A stretch of DNA of 64,000 bases from Caldithrix sp. (GTDB lineage Bacteria > Zhuqueibacterota > Zhuqueibacteria > Thermofontimicrobiales > Sulfurfontimicrobiaceae): NCBI GenBank assembly GCA_020722815.1, contig DYKB01000004.1, forward strand, positions 56,333 to 120,332, read 5' to 3'. The translations under genes and the position numbers were made by a program. Shown here one piece after another: positions 1 through 9,055 of this stretch (position 1 is the stretch's first letter; each line of letters opens with the position of its first letter). The notes under the pieces are model-generated. The model did not search any database. It was not told where the DNA came from and saw nothing but the letters and a program-made list of their open reading frames with translations.

Positions 1-23
1 AAGCGGGAGCTTTTCCATTATGG

Positions 24-49
24 GGTTTCCAAGCAGGAGCTTGGAAACC
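24..49. repeat. Short inverted repeat (hairpin)
   Basis: GGTTTCCAAG and CTTGGAAACC form a perfect 10-bp stem around a 6-nt loop. It lies at the left edge of the gene-free repeat mosaic. Its function is unknown. Confidence 0.6.
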
Positions 50-90
50 AGAATACCGCCTACAGGCGTGCAGGGAGGGATCCTGGCGCA

Positions 91-235
91 CAGGACAACT
101 ATCCGGGCCGCAGGACAGGTCAACCGGCCCGCAGGAAGCGCTGATTATCCCGCAGGACAGGTCACCGGCCCGCAGGAAGCACTGTTTAACCTGCAGGACA
201 GGGCGCCGGCCCGCAGAATGGGTTATTCACATAGC
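91..235. repeat. Degenerate GC-rich tandem repeat, period about 41 bp
   Basis: The core CAGGACAG followed by a CCGGCCCGCAGGAAGC-like block recurs with starts near 111, 152 and 194, plus a degenerate start at 91. The unit is much more GC-rich than the surrounding DNA. An open frame runs through it, but only because the repeat lacks stops. I see no ribosome binding site or recognisable protein. Confidence 0.6.
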
Positions 236-286
236 CGTCAGTTAATATAATAGCCAGTTTAATTTCAATAAGTTATAATTGAATTG

Positions 287-379
287 CCACGGGCTTCAGC
301 TCGTGGTACTATGAGCGCCCCCCCTTAGTCACCGGGCTTTTAAGCCCGAGTCCTTTAACTCCTGTGGGTTAAAACCCAC
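287..379. repeat. Cluster of three REP-like palindromes
   Basis: Three short palindromes follow one another: CCACGGGCTTCAGCTCGTGG at 287-306, CGGGCTTTTAAGCCCG at 333-348 and GTGGGTTAAAACCCAC at 364-379. They resemble extragenic palindromic (REP-type) elements. No REP-associated tyrosine transposase (RAYT) is visible in the window. Confidence 0.55.
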
Positions 380-416
380 TTTAAAATTTGGGGGGCATTA
401 TGATCCACGAGCTAAA

Positions 417-564
417 GAGGCTATCCGAGAACTAACCTTGCGAAGGTTTTTGAATGGGTATAACTATATATATTGATTAATATTTCAATTTCAATCTATA
501 AATTGTGCTGCTTTAACCTTCGCAAGGTTAGTTTAGGCCAATTTTTTAGTTCTCCGACAGGCTC
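417..564 (+). mobile_element. MITE-like element, family B, copy 1
   Basis: A 148-bp element ends in an imperfect 17-bp inverted repeat: GAGGCTATCCGAGAACT on the left, AGTTCTCCGACAGGCTC on the right. Just inside lie AACCTTGCGAAGGTT and AACCTTCGCAAGGTT, themselves near-palindromic. The element matches 14903-15062 closely in reverse orientation, so it is a dispersed repeat. Outside it, CCACGAGCT (405-413) and AGCTCGTGG (568-576) form another inverted pair, as if it had inserted into the loop of a REP-like palindrome. Confidence 0.75.
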
Positions 565-623
565 TAAAGCTCGTGGCTATTCAACTGTTTATTAATAATT
601 TATAGCCTTAACCGAACGGCTAT

Positions 624-736
624 GCTCCTGCCTCCCCCATTTTCGCTTTTTGAAAACGGGGAGATACAGAGGGGGGCAATTTCCCGCTGAAAACGACTTC
701 TCAGGAGAAAAAACGTTTCATTTTAGAATTTCAGGT
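624..736 (+). mobile_element. MITE-like element, family A, partial copy
   Basis: This is the right half of the family seen complete at 11644, 16810 and 36787. It keeps the CTCCTGCCTCCCCC segment, the second C-run/G-run hairpin and the right terminal repeat CATTTTAGAATTTCAGGT. It lacks the left terminus and the first internal hairpin, so it is a deletion derivative. Confidence 0.7.
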
Positions 737-754
737 ATAATATAAATAGTAAAG

Positions 755-799
755 GGCATAGCGCATGCCGAGAATGGGTATCTGCTTGACGCTATGCTC
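755..799. repeat. Inverted repeat downstream of the alpha-2-macroglobulin gene
   Basis: GGCATAGCG and CGCTATGC(T)C form a hairpin with a loop of about 25 nt, about 60 bp beyond the stop of the minus-strand alpha-2-macroglobulin gene. It has no clean T-run, so I do not call it a terminator. Confidence 0.4.
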
Positions 800-861
800 T
801 ATACGCTTTGCCTTAAAGCCAGCCTGACTTCTGCAAAGGCCATACCCGCACCAAAAAATTC

Positions 862-3800
862 CTACTGCATCGGAACCACCCGAATCATCCCGCTGGAGGA
901 GATGCTGCTGTAAACGGGATTATACATGGCTTCCCCTTTAATCGGCGGCAGAACGAAATTGCCGACGGTCACCGCGCGCATGGCATAATAGAACGTGACT
1001 TCCCGCTGTTCCGGCAAATTCACAAAAAGCAGCAGCCGATCATCGCGAATGTCCATGTAATCGGGATAAAAATTCTCATTCTGAATCCAGCTTACATCTG
1101 CATGGGATTCGAGCCGTGGATTTTCGATTTCGAGACCGCCGGGCAAGAGATCGGCGATGATGACATTTTCCAGTTGTTTATCCAGGGCTTTCATCTTGAT
1201 TTCCGCGACAATCAAATCACCCTGTTTTATCTGCTGGTAATTAATCGCTTTGCCATCCCGGGTCAGGTAAGTCCGGCGAATCACCACGCCATTATCCTTT
1301 TCAGGAATATTGGCATCCACCGGAATGCCGGACGCCTGCCAGTAGTAGTAACAGGTGCCGGTTCCCTGAATAGATAATTTTAAATTCTTGCCGCCGATTT
1401 CCTTTTGCGTAAAAACCGCATTTTCGGTGGTAAAACTTTTAAAACTTTGATTATTGATTTCAATCTGGCCGGTGAACTGGGCGTCCCGATTGGCCTTCAG
1501 CGCTTTTCCAATGGCTAAAAAAGCCCAGGCGTTTTCCTGCGTATTGTACCATCTTCCAGCTTCCGCTTTGGAGGCCAGCCATTTGACCAGAATGGGAACC
1601 GATGAATTTTTCGGCGCAATTTCCGCCAGCACACTCAGAACAATGGCATTGGTTCGAATGGAGGAGTTGAAAGTTCCGCCGGTTTCCCGTTCCACCGATT
1701 GTGGCTGAATGGATACTGGCAGCAATTCAGTGGCCGTCTGGGTATCCCCTGCCAGACCAAAAGCACCGGCGACGAGAAATCGGCCGGACGCGGATATTTT
1801 ATTGAGTTCATTATTTTTCATATAATTCATTGAACTTTTATCAGGCTGGCCGGCGACTGAAAGCGCGTACAGGGCATAACTGCGCAAATCCAGTTCCGCA
1901 TCGACATTTTCAGCCGACTTTCGCGCCCGATTTTTGAGGAAACTGATTGATTTCCGATAGACGCGCTCGGGCACGGAATAGCCCGCTTTTCGCGCTTCCA
2001 TCAAAAAGTGGGCGGCATAGATGCTTCCCCATTCGGTTACCTGATCTCCACCAGGCCAGTAAGCAAAGCCGCCGGAAGCTAACTGCATACCCGCCAGGCG
2101 CGATATGCCTTCTTCCACATAATATTCTGCGGTGTTATTTTTAAACAATTCAGGACTGGCAACCTTTGCAATGTCTTTAAAATAGAGCAAGGGAAAAACG
2201 CGTGAAGTTGTCTGCTCAATACAGCCATAGGGATATTGCAGCAGATATTGTAAACTGCCGGTAAATTGTACCGCCGGGAAACCGGAGGTGGTTAATTGAT
2301 AATCTTCAGTCCCCGGAATCCAGTTTGATGGCAGTTTTAAGATGACCGGTTTGGCGGCTTCAAATGAACCACTGCCGGTAATGCTTACCGGGGGTGCTGG
2401 TGGACGCACGGGTAATTCAGTTGTGGTCGAAACAGTCTGGCCACCGCCTTTGACTTTGATTTTAAAAGTCGCTTTTCCCGTCTGGTTTTTCGTCACGATT
2501 TTATAATTGACGCCACCTTCGGCTTTATTCTTCAGTGAAACCGATTGATCTTTCGCACCGGAAATTTCAACCGGGCCGGTAACTTCCAGATTAACTTTAA
2601 ATTCAGCCTCTTTGCCGGTTCCATTAAAAAGCAGAACAGGAACCTGAAACTGGTCTTTTGGCGCTACAAATCTCGGGAAAGTGGGCGTAATGACCACTGG
2701 TTCGCGAACAATGACGTTTTGCGTGGCATTCCCCAATTTGGCGCCGTCAAAGGCCACGGCCATTAATCGGAGACTTCCATTAAATTCCGGCACCTGAAAT
2801 TTGACTTTTGCCCGGCCATTGGTTCCGAGTGGCGTCAAACCAACCCAGAGGGCGACGGGTTTCACCCGTGTAGCGTCCACCGGTGTCAGATGCTTTTTCT
2901 GCACATCCGCCAGGCGATCTCCTGCCGTACTCGAATTGCTGCCGGCGACTTCCAATTCTGGCAAAATGTAGTTGTAAATATCATAAGGCGTCACCTGTAA
3001 TCGCTTTTTGGCGTAGAAAAAGCCGTGCAAATCCGGTGTTTTAAAATCGGTCAACTGGCAAATGCCCTCATCGATAGCGGCAATGGTTACGTAAGCGTTC
3101 GCCGAGGTTCCAGTGGCGCGAATATCCACTTCCAGCGTGTTTTGGGGTCGCATTTCACTGACGGTTTCCAATTGCACATTCAACATTTCGCGTTTGCAAT
3201 TCACCATTAATGGCGCCGTCCCGAAAGCCCGGACCGGTGAATGTTTTTCGAGTGACTGAATAGAGCGAATCAGCGTACAGGTCAGATAGATATTCGGTTT
3301 GAATGCATCTTTAACCGGAATTTCGAGTTGCGCTGTGTTTTCTTTCATTGTGAGCGTTTGCGTTTCGAGAATTCCTTCTCGTTCCAGGAAGATTAATAAT
3401 TTACCGGAAAATGGGGCTTTAATAATCGCCTTTGCCGTTTCTCCCACATTATAATTTTGTTTTTCAAATTCAATTTCCATGCGATCCGGATGTGCCATGG
3501 ACCAGGGTGCATAGCCCCAGCCAGACGCATAGAATCGAATGGATGAACGGGCCTGGCTGGCCGGATGAATAATTCGCACGCGATATTCACCATAATCATC
3601 CGGCTTAAAGCGAATGGTTCCTTCGGCTTCATTGCCTGCGAGATCCAAAGTTTGGACAGTTTTTTCAGTATATTCCGAAACGTAACGATAGCGGCCGTCA
3701 TAATCGCGTTTTAAAATCGAATTCCAGATGAGTTTATTGATTTGAACCTGTAGTTTCCCGGGTTTGGTCAATTGACCTTCGGTATTTAAGGCCACATATT

Positions 3801-6282
3801 TAATCGACATTTCCTGATTTACCTGGGCGTAGCCTTCCCCCTCCTGCCGCAGGCCCAAATAAAGTGGATAGGGGTGAACATCAACCGCGGTATAGGCACT
3901 CACGGCCCGGCCACCTGGTTCAAGCACCGTAGCGGAAATGACGCCTTTGAGGGAACCCGGCGGTCTGATGCCGGTTGGCAATTGAAAAACAAATTCGTGG
4001 GTACCAGCCGTGTCCAGGGTGGCATCGGTGGCTTTAATTTCGAGATTTTCAAAAGAGCGTGTTTGATCGGCAAAAGTGAAAGAGCGGTATTTTTCCGGTG
4101 AAAAAGCTTGCGCCTTTATTTCACAGGTGGCTTCAACCTTGCGGCCGGCAGCGGGCGGACCAAACAGATTAACCGCTTTAACCGTTGCGGCAGCTTCCTC
4201 ACCCAGTTGATAGGCACTTTTATCGGCCTTGATTGTCACTTTAATGCGATCCGGAATAAATTCTTCGATATTAAAGCTTTGCCGACCCAGTTCCTGTTCT
4301 TCCGTCAGCATTAATTTTGCCAGATATTTTCCAGTCAGAGCATATACCGGAACATGGACTTCAAATTCAGCCGCACCTCCCGGTCCCACCTTACTCCGAA
4401 ATTCATGAAAAAGCCGATCATCGGGACTATAGATTTCCAGTTTAATGGGAAATTCGGGGGGAATGGCAACATTTTTATTGCGCACAACCGCTACCAGATG
4501 AACCGTTTCGCTCGGCCGATAGACACCGCGATCCGTATAGAGCGATGCCTCGTAGCCTTCGGTTAAAGGTGGGCGTCCGGCAACATCGAAATCAGTGGTG
4601 GAAAGCTCGCAATCGCTGAATTTGAGAAACGAGAGATCATTTCCAGCCGTTGCGGTGATGAGATAAGGCTCGAAATCTTCCATTTTTTTCTTTAAATTCA
4701 CGATTTTGACGATGCCATCCGGTCCAGTGGTGCCGGCCGCAATTTCCTGATTTGATTGGCTATAAAGCGTAACTTTTACATCGGAGAGCGACGCCAGCGA
4801 GGAGAGCGAATTGACCCAGACTAACAATTCATCATCGCCCTTATGCGCCAGCAAACCTAAATCCGTATCAATCACCCATTTGGATGAGCTGCGCCAGTGT
4901 TCCTCCAGATCAGAAACAGTTACGCGAAAAATACCGCGCCTTTCAGTATTGATATAATGATTCAAGTCAACGGCGGTTATTATTGGCTCGTTCAGGCGAC
5001 TCTGGACATTTAACTCTTCAGAATAAATCTTTTGTCCGAATTGCCGCATACTATAGGTGTCGTAATAATAGTAGTACTCCTCAGTCAGGCTATTCTGATG
5101 GAGTAAATGAACCAGATTATTCTCAAAAACCTTGAATATTTCCACTTCAATGTTTTTGATATTTATCGTTTTAATGCCAACCTTCTGATTTCCTTTTCGG
5201 GTCAGATAATTCCCCTGATCGACAAACTGGACAATCGGTTCCAGATTTTCAATAGCCACCTGCTGGGTCAAATTTTTCTCCAAAGTCGACATATTTTGGG
5301 CAACGAGCCCTTTTTTAATCGTCACGGCGTAAGTACGCCCCGGTCGGAAAGCCCCTTTGAGATTGAGATAATTACCACTTTGCTCAATTTTAAAGGCGAC
5401 TTTCGGATCGACTTCAATAAAACCCTGCGCCGCTTCGGCCGTTACCGGGGTGGAGAATTTCAGAATTATCCAGCTACCGGTCTCATCGCTGTTCGGATAG
5501 ATGGTGGTCAATTTTACTGGTTCAGGCGCGCCGACCTTTTTGGGTTGAATGAAATCATCCAGCAGGCCAAGAGAACCGCCAACACCCATCAGTCCGTTTT
5601 TGACCCGAACCGAAAAATATTGTTCTTCTTTCAATCGATCAAGAGCTTTGGTGACGACCACAATATTTTCCGATATTTCATGGGTTTCTAGCTGATAATC
5701 AATTTCGGGACCCAGGGCTTTTTCATCACGATGAATGGTCAGGTAACTTTTAAGTTGCTCGGGATCCACCGGTCCATTGAATTGCAAGGTCGTTTCAATC
5801 TGGAATTGCGCCATTTTAGCGCCAGAATAGAGGATATTAAAGAGGCATTGATTGATTTTCAGGCGCTCCGTATAAAAATTGAATTTTCGTTCGCCTTCCA
5901 GATAGAAATCTTGCGCGGCACAAATTTCCGGTAATACTTCTACTGAATATTCAGTTGCCGGACGAAGGGGAACATCGGGATAGAAACGCAGCCGACGCCG
6001 GGAAATCCACTTATAGCGGCCAGGAATATGGGGAGTGAAAATAACCGGCATGCTATCCAACGCGGTGTCAACCTGGTCATCTGCGACCATTTCGCGGGAA
6101 AATTCGATTGTAAAATTGGTTTTCTGGCTCACTTCACCCAGGGGGTCCATGGAAACAATTTCTATCCCCTGTTTTCCTTGATAATAAAGAAAGCGGGCAA
6201 CAAGAAATAAAGCCACTATCCCTAAAATACCAAGAACAAGATAAAGTAGCGACGGCTTTGAAAATATTTTTTTTTCTGACAT
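862..6282 (-). CDS. Bacterial alpha-2-macroglobulin family protein
   Basis: The product is a very large (about 1806 aa) periplasmic protease trap-like protein. An N-terminal hydrophobic segment (about residues 10-31) serves as a signal anchor, and no lipobox Cys is seen. The body is a long series of beta-rich MG-type domains. The A2M domain near the C-terminus carries the thioester motif CIEQ, with its Cys at about residue 1354, matching the family consensus CxEQ. Bacterial homologues are thought to trap foreign proteases and are often paired with penicillin-binding protein 1C (pbpC); no pbpC is adjacent here. I chose the ATG at 6282 because an AGGAG box sits 6 nt upstream; a TTG 15 nt earlier is less likely. 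Confidence 0.9.
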   Translation of the reverse strand: MSEKKIFSKPSLLYLVLGILGIVALFLVARFLYYQGKQGIEIVSMDPLGEVSQKTNFTIEFSREMVADDQVDTALDSMPVIFTPHIPGRYKWISRRRLRFYPDVPLRPATEYSVEVLPEICAAQDFYLEGERKFNFYTERLKINQCLFNILYSGAKMAQFQIETTLQFNGPVDPEQLKSYLTIHRDEKALGPEIDYQLETHEISENIVVVTKALDRLKEEQYFSVRVKNGLMGVGGSLGLLDDFIQPKKVGAPEPVKLTTIYPNSDETGSWIILKFSTPVTAEAAQGFIEVDPKVAFKIEQSGNYLNLKGAFRPGRTYAVTIKKGLVAQNMSTLEKNLTQQVAIENLEPIVQFVDQGNYLTRKGNQKVGIKTINIKNIEVEIFKVFENNLVHLLHQNSLTEEYYYYYDTYSMRQFGQKIYSEELNVQSRLNEPIITAVDLNHYINTERRGIFRVTVSDLEEHWRSSSKWVIDTDLGLLAHKGDDELLVWVNSLSSLASLSDVKVTLYSQSNQEIAAGTTGPDGIVKIVNLKKKMEDFEPYLITATAGNDLSFLKFSDCELSTTDFDVAGRPPLTEGYEASLYTDRGVYRPSETVHLVAVVRNKNVAIPPEFPIKLEIYSPDDRLFHEFRSKVGPGGAAEFEVHVPVYALTGKYLAKLMLTEEQELGRQSFNIEEFIPDRIKVTIKADKSAYQLGEEAAATVKAVNLFGPPAAGRKVEATCEIKAQAFSPEKYRSFTFADQTRSFENLEIKATDATLDTAGTHEFVFQLPTGIRPPGSLKGVISATVLEPGGRAVSAYTAVDVHPYPLYLGLRQEGEGYAQVNQEMSIKYVALNTEGQLTKPGKLQVQINKLIWNSILKRDYDGRYRYVSEYTEKTVQTLDLAGNEAEGTIRFKPDDYGEYRVRIIHPASQARSSIRFYASGWGYAPWSMAHPDRMEIEFEKQNYNVGETAKAIIKAPFSGKLLIFLEREGILETQTLTMKENTAQLEIPVKDAFKPNIYLTCTLIRSIQSLEKHSPVRAFGTAPLMVNCKREMLNVQLETVSEMRPQNTLEVDIRATGTSANAYVTIAAIDEGICQLTDFKTPDLHGFFYAKKRLQVTPYDIYNYILPELEVAGSNSSTAGDRLADVQKKHLTPVDATRVKPVALWVGLTPLGTNGRAKVKFQVPEFNGSLRLMAVAFDGAKLGNATQNVIVREPVVITPTFPRFVAPKDQFQVPVLLFNGTGKEAEFKVNLEVTGPVEISGAKDQSVSLKNKAEGGVNYKIVTKNQTGKATFKIKVKGGGQTVSTTTELPVRPPAPPVSITGSGSFEAAKPVILKLPSNWIPGTEDYQLTTSGFPAVQFTGSLQYLLQYPYGCIEQTTSRVFPLLYFKDIAKVASPELFKNNTAEYYVEEGISRLAGMQLASGGFAYWPGGDQVTEWGSIYAAHFLMEARKAGYSVPERVYRKSISFLKNRARKSAENVDAELDLRSYALYALSVAGQPDKSSMNYMKNNELNKISASGRFLVAGAFGLAGDTQTATELLPVSIQPQSVERETGGTFNSSIRTNAIVLSVLAEIAPKNSSVPILVKWLASKAEAGRWYNTQENAWAFLAIGKALKANRDAQFTGQIEINNQSFKSFTTENAVFTQKEIGGKNLKLSIQGTGTCYYYWQASGIPVDANIPEKDNGVVIRRTYLTRDGKAINYQQIKQGDLIVAEIKMKALDKQLENVIIADLLPGGLEIENPRLESHADVSWIQNENFYPDYMDIRDDRLLLFVNLPEQREVTFYYAMRAVTVGNFVLPPIKGEAMYNPVYSSISSSGMIRVVPMQ

Positions 6283-6338
6283 GATACGCTCCTGCAACTG
6301 ATTAATTTATTATTGAATTATTGGAATGGATACCAAAT

Positions 6339-6367
6339 ATGTTAATGAAAAATCACAAGATTGTCAA
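6339..6367 (-). promoter_or_regulatory. Predicted promoter for the alpha-2-macroglobulin gene
   Basis: On the minus strand TTGACA is followed after 17 nt by TAACAT, giving a leader of about 50 nt to the start at 6282. The -35 and spacing are ideal and the -10 is moderate. Confidence 0.45.
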
Positions 6368-6485
6368 GCAGAAATTGACTAACGCGATTAATTTTGAACA
6401 AATCTTGAAAATAAGCGTTGATAGTATGTTTAACTTTTTGAGACGAATCAATCTCATACTTATTAATTACTTAAAAGGAGCTGTT

Positions 6486-7181
6486 ATGCGACTATTTTTT
6501 GTGCTGATTTTAGTTTTATCAATTTTAAGTTGTCAAAAATCCAATTTAGCTGACGAAAAGGTCGAGCTGAAAGAGAAAAGTGAAAAAATAAGTTATGGTC
6601 TGGGTCTGCAAATCGGGAAAATGTATCAAAGTCTGAATGTTAAAATAGACCCCTCACTTTTTGCCCGTGGTTTTAAAGATGGCATCAGTGGTACAACCCC
6701 ACTGATTACAGAAGAAGAAGTTGAAAAAATATTATTCGAAATGACTCACCACATGAATTCTCAACAGGAGGAGCAAATGAGTGCTGCAGGTGAAGAAAAC
6801 AAAAAGAAAGGCGAGGAATTTTTAGCTGCCAATAAAGTTAAAGACGGCGTTACGACAACGGCGAGTGGGTTACAATATACAATTCTCAAATCCGGAAGCG
6901 GGAAGAAACCGGCTTTAACGGATACGGTTACCGTGCACTATAAAGGTACTTTAATTGACGGTACTGAATTTGATAGTTCCTATGGCCGTGGTGAACCCGC
7001 AACTTTCCCATTAAATCGAGTGATCCAGGGTTGGCAGGAAGGCTTGCAGCTAATGCAGGAAGGTGCCAAATTCAAATTTTTTATCCCATCAGAATTAGCG
7101 TATGGGAATCGACGTGCCGGAAATACAATTGGTCCAAATTCCGTGCTGGTATTTGAAATTGAATTGATTTCGGTAAAGTAA
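6486..7181 (+). CDS. FKBP-type peptidyl-prolyl isomerase lipoprotein (Mip/FkpA-like)
   Basis: This 231-aa protein should catalyse cis-trans isomerisation of prolyl bonds in folding envelope proteins. It begins with a lipoprotein signal peptide ending LSILSC, so Cys16 is the likely lipidated residue. Next comes a charged FKBP_N dimerisation domain (about residues 33-110, with the YGLGLQIG segment). The C-terminal FKBP domain (about 125-231) contains VTVHYKGTLIDGTEFDSS and the closing VFEIELI strand. The frame stays open upstream to 6321, but an AAAGGAG box directly before the ATG at 6486 and the signal peptide decide the start. It stands alone, divergent from the alpha-2-macroglobulin gene. 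Confidence 0.92.
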   Translation: MRLFFVLILVLSILSCQKSNLADEKVELKEKSEKISYGLGLQIGKMYQSLNVKIDPSLFARGFKDGISGTTPLITEEEVEKILFEMTHHMNSQQEEQMSAAGEENKKKGEEFLAANKVKDGVTTTASGLQYTILKSGSGKKPALTDTVTVHYKGTLIDGTEFDSSYGRGEPATFPLNRVIQGWQEGLQLMQEGAKFKFFIPSELAYGNRRAGNTIGPNSVLVFEIELISVK

Positions 7182-7190
7182 ACTGCTAAT

Positions 7191-7218
7191 GGCTTTTGGC
7201 TGCTGGCTTTTGGCTGCT
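7191..7218. repeat. Two tandem copies of a 14-bp unit
   Basis: GGCTTTTGGCTGCT occurs twice in tandem, followed by a partial third unit, just after the FKBP stop codon. It is a simple local duplication. Confidence 0.6.
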
Positions 7219-7316
7219 GGCTAATCGTAAAGAAAACCGATAAATCGTAAACATAATTCGCAATTTCGGCAGCCTGAGAGCCTGACAAGTCTATCCATAT
7301 AACATCAAAATTGAGA

Positions 7317-7396
7317 AGACCTTCGAGGTTTTTCTCCAGCGATATCTGCGCTGCCGCCAATTTGCAGGATTTCAATAGTACCAACCTCGAAGGTCT
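7317..7396. repeat. Inverted repeat with 14-bp arms
   Basis: AGACCTTCGAGGTT and AACCTCGAAGGTCT are perfect reverse complements bounding an 80-bp segment between two convergent genes. The arms resemble the near-palindromic AACCTTCGCAAGGTT of repeat family B but are not the same. It may be a small MITE or a convergent-gene hairpin. Confidence 0.55.
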
Positions 7397-7411
7397 CCAT
7401 TTTATTTCCGA

Positions 7412-8635
7412 TCAATAAAAAACCATACTGGCGAACGAAACCGTTGAATTATGCGTGTCAACCGCCGCTTGATCATAATGTAATAACTTGCCTTCATTAG
7501 CTTCGATTATTTTCAGTAGCGAATAAATCGGCGGGAAGCCACACACTTTCCGTTGAACTTCATCGGCGGCAATTCCACGAACGAAATTTTCAAGATCCAA
7601 TTTTTCCACGTGTGTCATCGTATCCAGATCCGTCTTTTTCAGATCATTGAGAAAGCCGGGCGTGGGTTCAAAGCTATCCCCATAACGTCTTCCCACATGT
7701 GCCAGATCAGCACTGGCAATGATACACGTCTTTTGATTGTATTGCTGGATCGTCTCTTTTAATCCTGCCAGAAATGACTGAATGTGAGACGCCGTGGGCG
7801 CCGATTTCCCAACCATGGCGGTGTTAAAACTGCATAGTATTGGAACAATTTTCCAATTCGTTCGGGAATTCAAAATAAATTTCAGGAAAATAGTCTGAAA
7901 TTCTATTGTATGTTCATTTTTATGGAGCAATTCTTCATCAAAGATGTCAAAAGAAACCCGCTGCTGGAGTTGATCTAAAAAGTCATGATCGGTTTGCACT
8001 TCACCCAGTGGGGTTTCAAAATTTTTATCGGTACAGGTGAATAATTTTTGGATGGCATTATGACCTGTTCCCAGAATAATGAACAAATCAACGGGCTCAG
8101 CCTCGGCCAAAGCGCGATAGGCATGCGCAAAAGTAACGCCACCTGCCTTAATATCGATATGCGGCGCAATCATTCCCATTATCTGCTTCGGTTTGGCGGG
8201 CGTCTGGGGAAGTCCTGGTCCCTCAGGATGGGTAAAAAACTGAGTTAATTCATCTTTCAATGTCTCTGCCTCAGCGGGATAACTATTCCCCGCCAACATG
8301 GCCGGTCGTGCTTTTAAATTTCGAAATTCAATTTGCAGGTTTCTTTCATATTCAAAAAAATACTCACTGTCCAAAAAAAGCTTCTCATCAAGATCCTTAA
8401 TAATGGAATCTAATTTATCTTCATATAAAAATGTCCCAAACTCTTTAAAATATTGATCTTTAATATCCAGTCGGGTATGAAAGCCATCAAAAAATTGAAG
8501 AATGAAAAGTAATTCACTGGAAATGAGAATCGGATCGGGCGCCACCCGGGCCGGATCGCGTAATGCAATCATTTGTCTTCCTGAATATTGAACCGGAATC
8601 GCTTCTACAGGTCTCAACTTCGGCTTATCAATCAC
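7412..8635 (-). CDS. AmmeMemoRadiSam system protein B (Memo family) with N-terminal extension
   Basis: The C-terminal two thirds (about residues 115-407) is a Memo domain. Visible signatures are AGNSYPAEAETL near its start, the conserved APHIDIKAGG, ILGTGH with a conserved His, NEHTIEFQ and SADLAHVG. Memo proteins resemble class III extradiol dioxygenases. In bacteria they co-occur with an AMMECR1 protein and a radical SAM protein in a system of unknown function; neither partner is in this window. The first 110 residues or so (with LRDPARVAPDPILISSELLF) are extra relative to a minimal Memo protein and look like a small winged-helix or PqqD-like module, which is inference. The gene converges on the FKBP gene. 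Confidence 0.85.
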   Translation of the reverse strand: MIDKPKLRPVEAIPVQYSGRQMIALRDPARVAPDPILISSELLFILQFFDGFHTRLDIKDQYFKEFGTFLYEDKLDSIIKDLDEKLFLDSEYFFEYERNLQIEFRNLKARPAMLAGNSYPAEAETLKDELTQFFTHPEGPGLPQTPAKPKQIMGMIAPHIDIKAGGVTFAHAYRALAEAEPVDLFIILGTGHNAIQKLFTCTDKNFETPLGEVQTDHDFLDQLQQRVSFDIFDEELLHKNEHTIEFQTIFLKFILNSRTNWKIVPILCSFNTAMVGKSAPTASHIQSFLAGLKETIQQYNQKTCIIASADLAHVGRRYGDSFEPTPGFLNDLKKTDLDTMTHVEKLDLENFVRGIAADEVQRKVCGFPPIYSLLKIIEANEGKLLHYDQAAVDTHNSTVSFASMVFY

Positions 8636-8823
8636 TTCATCAATCCTTTCTGCAATGCAGCGTCATTTCATCATCGGCATAATTGAAACTGGTCAAAAAT
8701 TGATTATTTTCAATTATTATATCAAATCTGGTGAACTCATCTTATCAAAAATAAAACCATCCATTTTGAATTATTTAACCGACCGATGATAAATAAGTTT
8801 CTTGACAGATCTAAAAATAAGGC

Positions 8824-8852
8824 TTGAAAAATTAATTTTGGTTAACTATATT
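8824..8852 (+). promoter_or_regulatory. Predicted promoter upstream of repeat C1 and the TPR-like gene
   Basis: TTGAAA is separated by 17 nt from TATATT. Transcription from here would run through repeat C1 (8882-9006) into the gene at 9056, putting the repeat in the 5' leader. Confidence 0.45.
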
Positions 8853-8881
8853 GCATTGTTTTATTTTGAAATTTTTTCTTT

Positions 8882-9006
8882 GTAACTGCTCAGGTTGACT
8901 GGTTCCGGGTTCATGGTTAGAGACCATAGAAAATTCTAAGCTCTTAATCAACGGAAATGCTTTTTTATTAATCCTGAACATGGAACCATTGAACCTGAGC
9001 AGCTAC
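8882..9006 (+). mobile_element. MITE-like element, family C, copy 1
   Basis: The left end GTAACTGCTCAGGTT and right end AACCTGAGCAGCTAC are inverted repeats. Inside them, GGTTCCGGGTTCATGG and the CCTGAACATGGAACC block form a second inverted pair. The pattern recurs near 35537, 36532, 49053 and 54058. No ORF is present. Confidence 0.7.
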
Positions 9007-9055
9007 TTTTGTTTTAAATAATTCATATAAATCAGTAACCTTCAATTATTATACC

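Noticed and set aside
20-250. 76-codon open frame over the GC-rich tandem repeat
   Set aside because: It exists because the 41-bp repeat lacks stops; there is no ribosome binding site and the amino acid sequence is repetitive.
6321-6485. Upstream extension of the FKBP frame
   Set aside because: It would bury the lipoprotein signal peptide inside the protein; the AAAGGAG box supports the ATG at 6486.
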